In this document: piece after piece, positions 58,195-64,000 of the stretch
Layout: every line of letters begins with the position of its first letter
How positions within the stretch are numbered: the stretch's first letter is position 1
Source of the DNA: Promethearchaeati archaeon
GTDB taxonomy: Archaea; Asgardarchaeota; Heimdallarchaeia; Heimdallarchaeales; Heimdallarchaeaceae
Length of the DNA stretch: 64,000 bases
Direction: 5' to 3'
Assembly (NCBI GenBank): GCA_013166775.1
Contig: JABLTJ010000008.1
Coordinates: 52,564-116,563, forward strand
Translations under genes and position numbers: made by a program
The notes under the pieces: model-generated
Seen by the model: the letters and a program-made list of their open reading frames with translations, nothing else
Told to the model about the DNA's origin: nothing
Databases searched by the model: none

Positions 58195-58636
58195 CAGATT
58201 GAATAGTTCTCTTTATCCACTCATCACTATTGGAATCATTCTCTAACTCTTCACAGTATTCCCAGTAATCTCCAGCAATCAAACCCATCAGAGATATTTT
58301 TTTGAACTTCCTAGGTTTGTTTGGTGTTGCAGTGAATAAGAATAATAGTCTTGCAGCTTTGGTTTTTAGTTTATTAACATCTAAAGAATAATCTAGCGGA
58401 ATTTCATCATCTTGAAGAGTAATGGCAACTTCTAATGATTCTGTGTTGATAGCTGCAAATTTAGTTAGAGCTAATAAACTGTAGTTTCTAATCCAGTCCA
58501 TTCTAGAAGAAGTTTGTGCATGGTTATATAGAGAGGTTAAGCATCCTTCCCTAATCAAATTCTGGAGTGCTTCTCTCCTAGCATCATCTCCAATCGAGGG
58601 AGATTCAATCAAACGATCATATTTCCTACAATCCAT
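58175..58636 (-). CDS. Hypothetical protein (HEAT-like helical repeat possible)
   Basis: ORF; SIGDDARREALQNLIREGCLTSLYNHAQTSSRMDWIRNYSLLALTKFA. Confidence 0.6.
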   Translation of the reverse strand: MDCRKYDRLIESPSIGDDARREALQNLIREGCLTSLYNHAQTSSRMDWIRNYSLLALTKFAAINTESLEVAITLQDDEIPLDYSLDVNKLKTKAARLLFLFTATPNKPRKFKKISLMGLIAGDYWEYCEELENDSNSDEWIKRTIQSAKKTKK

Positions 58637-58680
58637 TATATTATATTGTATTTACACCAAAATAAATGTTAACTATATGA

Positions 58681-59238
58681 ATGAGAAAATTTAAAACAAT
58701 CTCTATCCTCAAAAATTCAATGGATTCAGTAACTCATGGAAGTGTCTCTGTTTTAATAGGATTAATTTTCATTCAATTCTACGAAGATATTCCTTTATGG
58801 TTACTGATAATAGTAATGTTCGTTTTTGGGGTCTTGGTGGATTATGACCATGTTTTCTATTACAAAAGAAAATTTCCAGAAATAAAGCTGTGGAATATCC
58901 CTCAATTAATTAAAATCTACTTCAAAACATTAGATGATAGAGATGATTTTATTTATCATACTTGGATGCAAGAACCTGCAGGAATCGTTGTTGTAGGAGG
59001 AATAAGTTATTTATTATTTGGTGTAACAAAATTCTATCCTCCTGTAGCAATACTTGCAGTAAGTTGTTATGCTGGTCATTATTTGATTGATTTATTATCA
59101 GGGAAAATGAAACCCCTAGCACCATTCAATAGCAAAATTACTATTGACTTGAAATTTTTACCTCCTAATGCTTTTACAGCTGCAACTATCTCACTAGCAG
59201 CTTTTCTGATTGGTTTGATTATTTTTCTATATGTTTGA
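58681..59238 (+). CDS. Membrane protein, LexA-binding/YdjM-like inner-membrane hydrolase family candidate
   Basis: DSVTHGSVSVLIGLIFIQF; VFGVLVDYDHVFYYKRKFPEIK; AGHYLIDLLSGKMKPLAPF. Confidence 0.55.
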   Translation: MRKFKTISILKNSMDSVTHGSVSVLIGLIFIQFYEDIPLWLLIIVMFVFGVLVDYDHVFYYKRKFPEIKLWNIPQLIKIYFKTLDDRDDFIYHTWMQEPAGIVVVGGISYLLFGVTKFYPPVAILAVSCYAGHYLIDLLSGKMKPLAPFNSKITIDLKFLPPNAFTAATISLAAFLIGLIIFLYV

Positions 59239-59299
59239 TTTTTATCAAAAAACTCCTTTTTCTCGATAGATTTTTGAATTTCAACGTAAATGTACATTA

Positions 59300-61696
59300 A
59301 TGTCTCATGAATATGTGGATAAAATTCCATTTTGGGTAGTGAAATTAGCTGTAAACAAGCTAGCACGAAAGAAAATGATGCGATACAATACTGTTGTTTT
59401 GCCAGAAGATCAAACAAAATGGGTAAAACTTGGACCCATTAAAACTCAGAAAACAAGAAAAACTGATATCGATTTCATTCTAGAAAATGGTATTTTAAAA
59501 ATCGCATCACTTGAAAACGGTATCCTTCGTATCCAATGTACGAGAGATCTTCAAGAAATTCCTGAGACTACTGCTGTAATTCTGAAAAGCAAAGCACCTC
59601 CTCCTCTCATTGTTGAGAAGGAAGAAGGAAAAATTAAGCTTCAACAAGAATCTGGACCGACTGCATTTGTGGTTATAGAAGTAGATAAAGAAAATGGTAC
59701 CATTCTTTTCAAAGATGGCTTTGGCTTTGGTATTTTTACTGAGGAATTACCAAGCTTTCATGAAGAAGGGTGGTATAAAGTAGAGAAGAAACCAGAAGTT
59801 GCTTGCGAAAATCATTATGGATTTGGGGAAAAAGGTGGCCCCTTAGATAAAAAGGGTGAAACAATCTCATTTTGGAATACAGATTCTTTTTCTTATAGTA
59901 CAAAGGACTCAAAATTATATCAAACTCAACCTATCCAAATAATTGTTCGATCCAATGGATTCTGTTATGCAATAGTGTATGATAATCCATACAAGAGTCA
60001 AATCATAATTGGAGAAGATGGAGATTGTTCATCAGAATATTATGTTGCAGGAGGGGGGATTAACTATTACTTGATCGTAGGACCAACAGTAAGGAAAGTG
60101 TTTACCAAATTATCAAATCTGTTAGGGAATGCACCATTACCACCAATATCGGCATTAGGTCATCATCAAAGTAGGTGGTCATACTATCCAGAATCAGTTG
60201 TTAGAGAACTTGCGGAAGAATTCAGAACTAGAAAGATTCCATGTGATTATATTCATCTAGATATTGACTATTTAGATGAATATCGTATCTTTACTTGGAA
60301 TAAGGAATATTTTCCAAATCCAGGTAAATTATCACAAGATTTACTAGAACAAGGATTTCGGTTAATGTCTATAACAGATCCTGGTGTAAAAGTTGATTCT
60401 AAATATAAATTATGTAAAGAAGGATTGAAAGATGGTCATTTCTGTTTGAACCCAGATGGTTCCGTTTATGTTGGACCGGTTTGGCCTGGTGATTGTCATT
60501 TTCCTGATTTCTCACAAACTAGAACTAGAGAATGGTTTGGAAGCCAATATAAGGTTTTGACTGACTCGGGAATAAGTGGTTTTTGGATTGATATGAATGA
60601 ACCTTCAGTCTTTGATGAGAAAGGAACAATAGGCGATGATATTGTTCACCCATCGGATGGCGCAAATAAACTCCATAAAGAGATTCATAACCAATATGGA
60701 CACTTGATGGCACAAGCATCATATGAGGGATTGCAAAAGCTATTACCAGATTCTCGAATCTATATCAATTCTCGTTCAGCATATCTTGGAACTCACCGTT
60801 ATGCTGGGACATGGACAGGTGATAACTTATCTGAATGGTCTCATCTTCAAATTTCAATACCAATGCTACTCAACATGGCAACTTCTGGACAAGTTATGGT
60901 AGGACCGGATATTGGTGGTTTTGGTGGTAAGCCATCATCAGAGCTGTTAATCCGATGGTATCAAGCTGGATGCTTTTATCCTTATTTTAGAAATCATACC
61001 ATAAGCGAAAAAAAATCTCAAGAACCATGGGCGTTTGGTAAGAAAACTGAAGCTATAATTCGAAAAGTAATCCAGTTTCGCTATTCCCTAATGGTCCATA
61101 TCTATAATGTAATTCGTCAAGCCTGCCTAACTGGTATTCCAGCTTTTCGTGCTTTATGGATAGATTATCCTAAAGATCCTATGGCACATCTACCAGAGTG
61201 GGCTGAATCTCAGTATCTTTTTGGGGATAATCTACTTGTTGTTCCAATTTTAAAGAGAGGAAAACGTAAAAGAGATATCTATCTTCCTTCAGGGAAATGG
61301 TACAGTTTTTGTGGTGAATTAATCCTAGATGGAGGTAAAATCCACGAAATTTCTGTTCCTCTAGATATTACACCTATTTTTGTTAAAGAAGGTTCCATAA
61401 TTCCCTATATTAATGAAGAAATACAACATACAGGAGAAATTAAAGATTCAAAAATATCTCTTAGAATTTACCCAAAAGATTCTGAAGCTAAAGGGGAAAT
61501 TTACTTAGATGACGGAGAAACTCTCAATTATGAAAAAGGAGAATTTGAATTAATCAAAATTGAGGTAGAGAAGAAAGCTAGGGATACTTGGTATGTGAAT
61601 ATTTCTAGAGAAGGTAAGAAGAAAAAATACATAGAAATTGGAGAGATTACTATACTTGGAGAGGAAAAATCAAACTATTTAGTATTTGAGAAGTGA
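59300..61696 (+). CDS. Alpha-glucosidase, glycoside hydrolase family 31
   Basis: GFWIDMNEPSVFD; YAGTWTGDNLSEWSHLQISIPMLLNMATSGQVMVGPDIGGFGG; YPYFRNH. Confidence 0.95.
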   Translation: MSHEYVDKIPFWVVKLAVNKLARKKMMRYNTVVLPEDQTKWVKLGPIKTQKTRKTDIDFILENGILKIASLENGILRIQCTRDLQEIPETTAVILKSKAPPPLIVEKEEGKIKLQQESGPTAFVVIEVDKENGTILFKDGFGFGIFTEELPSFHEEGWYKVEKKPEVACENHYGFGEKGGPLDKKGETISFWNTDSFSYSTKDSKLYQTQPIQIIVRSNGFCYAIVYDNPYKSQIIIGEDGDCSSEYYVAGGGINYYLIVGPTVRKVFTKLSNLLGNAPLPPISALGHHQSRWSYYPESVVRELAEEFRTRKIPCDYIHLDIDYLDEYRIFTWNKEYFPNPGKLSQDLLEQGFRLMSITDPGVKVDSKYKLCKEGLKDGHFCLNPDGSVYVGPVWPGDCHFPDFSQTRTREWFGSQYKVLTDSGISGFWIDMNEPSVFDEKGTIGDDIVHPSDGANKLHKEIHNQYGHLMAQASYEGLQKLLPDSRIYINSRSAYLGTHRYAGTWTGDNLSEWSHLQISIPMLLNMATSGQVMVGPDIGGFGGKPSSELLIRWYQAGCFYPYFRNHTISEKKSQEPWAFGKKTEAIIRKVIQFRYSLMVHIYNVIRQACLTGIPAFRALWIDYPKDPMAHLPEWAESQYLFGDNLLVVPILKRGKRKRDIYLPSGKWYSFCGELILDGGKIHEISVPLDITPIFVKEGSIIPYINEEIQHTGEIKDSKISLRIYPKDSEAKGEIYLDDGETLNYEKGEFELIKIEVEKKARDTWYVNISREGKKKKYIEIGEITILGEEKSNYLVFEK

Positions 61697-61705
61697 TATA
61701 ATTTT

Positions 61706-62410
61706 CTAATCAAGATAAAAGCAAGCTTTTCTCCAAAGTACTTTTTTGAAAACCTCTGCATATTCTACTCCCAAGAACATACCATTAACTGACATTTCTG
61801 AAACAACATATTTTCTAACTGGCCATTGACCATATGCCTCTTCATAAACATCAAAGCATTGCATTATTTTATCAAATTGCTTCGATACATCAATATAGAT
61901 GCTAGCATCAGATGTGCCTGATCCTTCAATTGGAGTGTATAGACTAACTGGTTCTCTGTGTGGAGGATATTCATCATCATTATTCTTGTATCTAGCATAA
62001 GATAGAGCATCCAAAGTAATAGTATGTGTATACCTGTGATCAGGATGTCCTAATCCTAAAGTCTTATACTCACCCCATGTTATTACGATATCTGGCTTTA
62101 ATTTTTTGAAGATGGTTGCAAGCTTTTTTGCGTTTTCAATAGATGGAGTAACACCTGAATCTGGTATGTCCATTAGAATATATTTACCATCAATGATTTT
62201 CTCAATTTTGCTTACATGTCCTTCTCTTGTCTTAGCAATTTCTTCTGGTGTTCCTTTTAAAGAAGAAGCATTTTCACCATGAGTGAGCATTACTACATAA
62301 ACATTATCTCCCCTCTCACTATGATTGGTAAGAGTACCTAGAATCCCCGCTTCATCATCTGGATGTGCAAATACTGCTACAACATTTAAAGGTCTTTCTT
62401 CGATTTTCAT
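61706..62410 (-). CDS. PIG-L/LmbE family deacetylase
   Basis: NVVAVFAHPDDEAGILGTLTNHSERGDNVYVVMLTHGE; GHPDHRYTHTI. Confidence 0.93.
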   Translation of the reverse strand: MKIEERPLNVVAVFAHPDDEAGILGTLTNHSERGDNVYVVMLTHGENASSLKGTPEEIAKTREGHVSKIEKIIDGKYILMDIPDSGVTPSIENAKKLATIFKKLKPDIVITWGEYKTLGLGHPDHRYTHTITLDALSYARYKNNDDEYPPHREPVSLYTPIEGSGTSDASIYIDVSKQFDKIMQCFDVYEEAYGQWPVRKYVVSEMSVNGMFLGVEYAEVFKKVLWRKACFYLD

Positions 62411-62476
62411 TGAATAACAAGCACTCTTAAGTTTAAAAAAGCAATCTTGTTACAAAAATAAGAGAAAGAGAGAAAT

Positions 62477-63991
62477 CTAGAATCCGTAGATCTCTGAATA
62501 TTTTTTATTTAGAAATTCAATTAGATATTTCGGATTAGGATATTCTCCTGTTACTTCTTTTACAAGTTCTGGTGGATCAAATAGATTTCCTTTCTCTTGG
62601 ACGTTCTTCTTCATCCAATCTGTCAAGATTTTGACATTACCCTTTTCAAGCTGAATGTTCCAATCGGGAATGTCTTTTACTAATTTTGCAAATAACTGTG
62701 CTGCATAAAGATTACCTAGTGAATAAGTAGGGAAATAACCAAAAGAACCACCGCTCCAATGAATATCCTGTAAAACTCCATCACTATCAGTTTCCACAGG
62801 TATTCCAAGTGTCTCTATCATTTTATCTTTCCATAAATGGGGTAAATCTGATATTTTGATTTTTCCTTCAAACAAATCTCTTTCTAATTCGAAACGCAGT
62901 ATTATATGAAGATTATATGTAACTTCATCTGCCTCCACTCGAATCAGTGAAGGTTCTACTCTGTTAATTGCAAGCAAGAAATCATCAAATTCCACATCTC
63001 CAAAAAGACTCCCAGTTAGCTCCTTAAACTTAGAGAGATAATAGAACCAGAATGATTTACTTCTACCTATAGTATTCTCATAGAATCTTGATTGTGATTC
63101 ATGCAGTCCCATTGAGCAATAATTGCCTACTGGTTGATAGCGTAATTCCTTAGGTAAATTCTGTTCATAACAACCATGTCCTCCTTCATGCATCAATGCA
63201 AATAGAGAACTGGTAAAATTATCTTCGATATATCTAGTTGTTATCCGAACATCATCATAAGCTCCTGTTGTAAATGGATGAGCAGCTGTATCTAGACGAC
63301 CTCTATCTAAATCAAAATTAATTCGAGACATAAGATCTCCCGATATTTTTTCTTGTATGTCTATTGAAACTTTTCTTAATATCAAGGTCTTATCCGGTTG
63401 TTTTGTTGCAGTTTTACATTTTTCTATTAAACCTATTGTTGCTTCTTTTAAGGGATCAAATATCTTATTGTAACTTTCAATAGACATTCCTGGTTCAAAA
63501 TCATCAAGTAAGACTTCATATGATGGTAAATCTGGATTAAGGTATTTTGTGTATTCTTTGGTTAACTCGAAAACTTTTTCCAAAAATGGTTGAAAAAGAG
63601 CAAAATCATTCTTTCTTCTAGCTTCTTTCCATTTTTCAACTGCACTCACTCTAGCTTTTGTATATTCTACTACAAAATCCGCGGGTAATTTTGTTTGTTT
63701 ATCATAATCTCTTTGGATAAGATGGATGTTTCTTTTCTCCAAAAGGGATAGTTTTTCATAATTGGTGTCGTTTTTGATTTCTTGTAGTAACTTGCCAATT
63801 TCTGTATCTGTCATTTTTCCGTGAATCAGTCTAGCCAGAAAAGCTTGTTGATTTCCTCTTTGTTCTATTCCCCCTTTTGGCATCATTACTTCTGTATCCC
63901 AGCCAGTAAGCATTGAAATTTGACTAATGACACTGATCTCTCTAAATCTTCTTAGAAGTTCATCGTATTTCTCTTTCATATTTTTTCCCAT
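62477..63991 (-). CDS. Metallocarboxypeptidase, peptidase family M32
   Basis: HPFTTGAYDDVRITTRYIEDNFTSSLFALMHEGGHGCYEQNLP (HExxH); GLHESQSRFYENTIGRS; IRVEADEVTYNLHIILRFELER. Confidence 0.95.
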   Translation of the reverse strand: MGKNMKEKYDELLRRFREISVISQISMLTGWDTEVMMPKGGIEQRGNQQAFLARLIHGKMTDTEIGKLLQEIKNDTNYEKLSLLEKRNIHLIQRDYDKQTKLPADFVVEYTKARVSAVEKWKEARRKNDFALFQPFLEKVFELTKEYTKYLNPDLPSYEVLLDDFEPGMSIESYNKIFDPLKEATIGLIEKCKTATKQPDKTLILRKVSIDIQEKISGDLMSRINFDLDRGRLDTAAHPFTTGAYDDVRITTRYIEDNFTSSLFALMHEGGHGCYEQNLPKELRYQPVGNYCSMGLHESQSRFYENTIGRSKSFWFYYLSKFKELTGSLFGDVEFDDFLLAINRVEPSLIRVEADEVTYNLHIILRFELERDLFEGKIKISDLPHLWKDKMIETLGIPVETDSDGVLQDIHWSGGSFGYFPTYSLGNLYAAQLFAKLVKDIPDWNIQLEKGNVKILTDWMKKNVQEKGNLFDPPELVKEVTGEYPNPKYLIEFLNKKYSEIYGF

Positions 63992-64000
63992 CTAAATGAT

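Noticed and set aside
1-64000. CRISPR arrays, transposons, prophage or integrase signatures
   Set aside because: No regularly spaced repeats, transposase/integrase motifs or phage structural genes were seen; gene content is chromosomal housekeeping.

Overview
This 64 kb window is a gene-dense, AT-rich archaeal chromosome segment. I see no rRNA, CRISPR array, transposase or phage module. Several traits point to an Asgard archaeon (inference): three Ras/Arf-superfamily small GTPases, longin-like domains, archaeal GatD/GatE, class I LysRS, RpoK/Rpb6 and ribosomal protein L44e. I annotate about 53 CDS and one tRNA gene. Recognisable housekeeping genes are ribA, acyP, a class III-like sirtuin, lysS (class I), a geranylgeranyl-reductase-like oxidoreductase, ahcY, GDPD, sucCD, rpl44e, rpoK, rimI-like, an Lhr-family helicase, MEMO, coaD-type PPAT, gatE, gatD, a TM0106-like nuclease, GH31, PIG-L deacetylase and M32 carboxypeptidase. 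The most interesting items are: (1) tRNA-His(GUG) with a 16-nt intron in a well-formed bulge-helix-bulge and an apparently eukaryote-like end (A73, no encoded G-1); (2) a longin-like N-terminus fused to a polytopic, possibly Yip1-like, membrane domain, apparently in an operon with two FtsX-type permeases that have no adjacent ATPase; (3) a longin-like protein whose second half resembles a DENN/folliculin-type domain; (4) an NSUN/RsmB-like protein with a PUA-like insert that has lost the SAM-binding motif and both catalytic cysteines; (5) a 1916-aa Lhr helicase followed 6 bp later by a helicase-less protein carrying the same C-terminal winged-helix repeats. All family calls come from reading motifs by eye; no database search was run.
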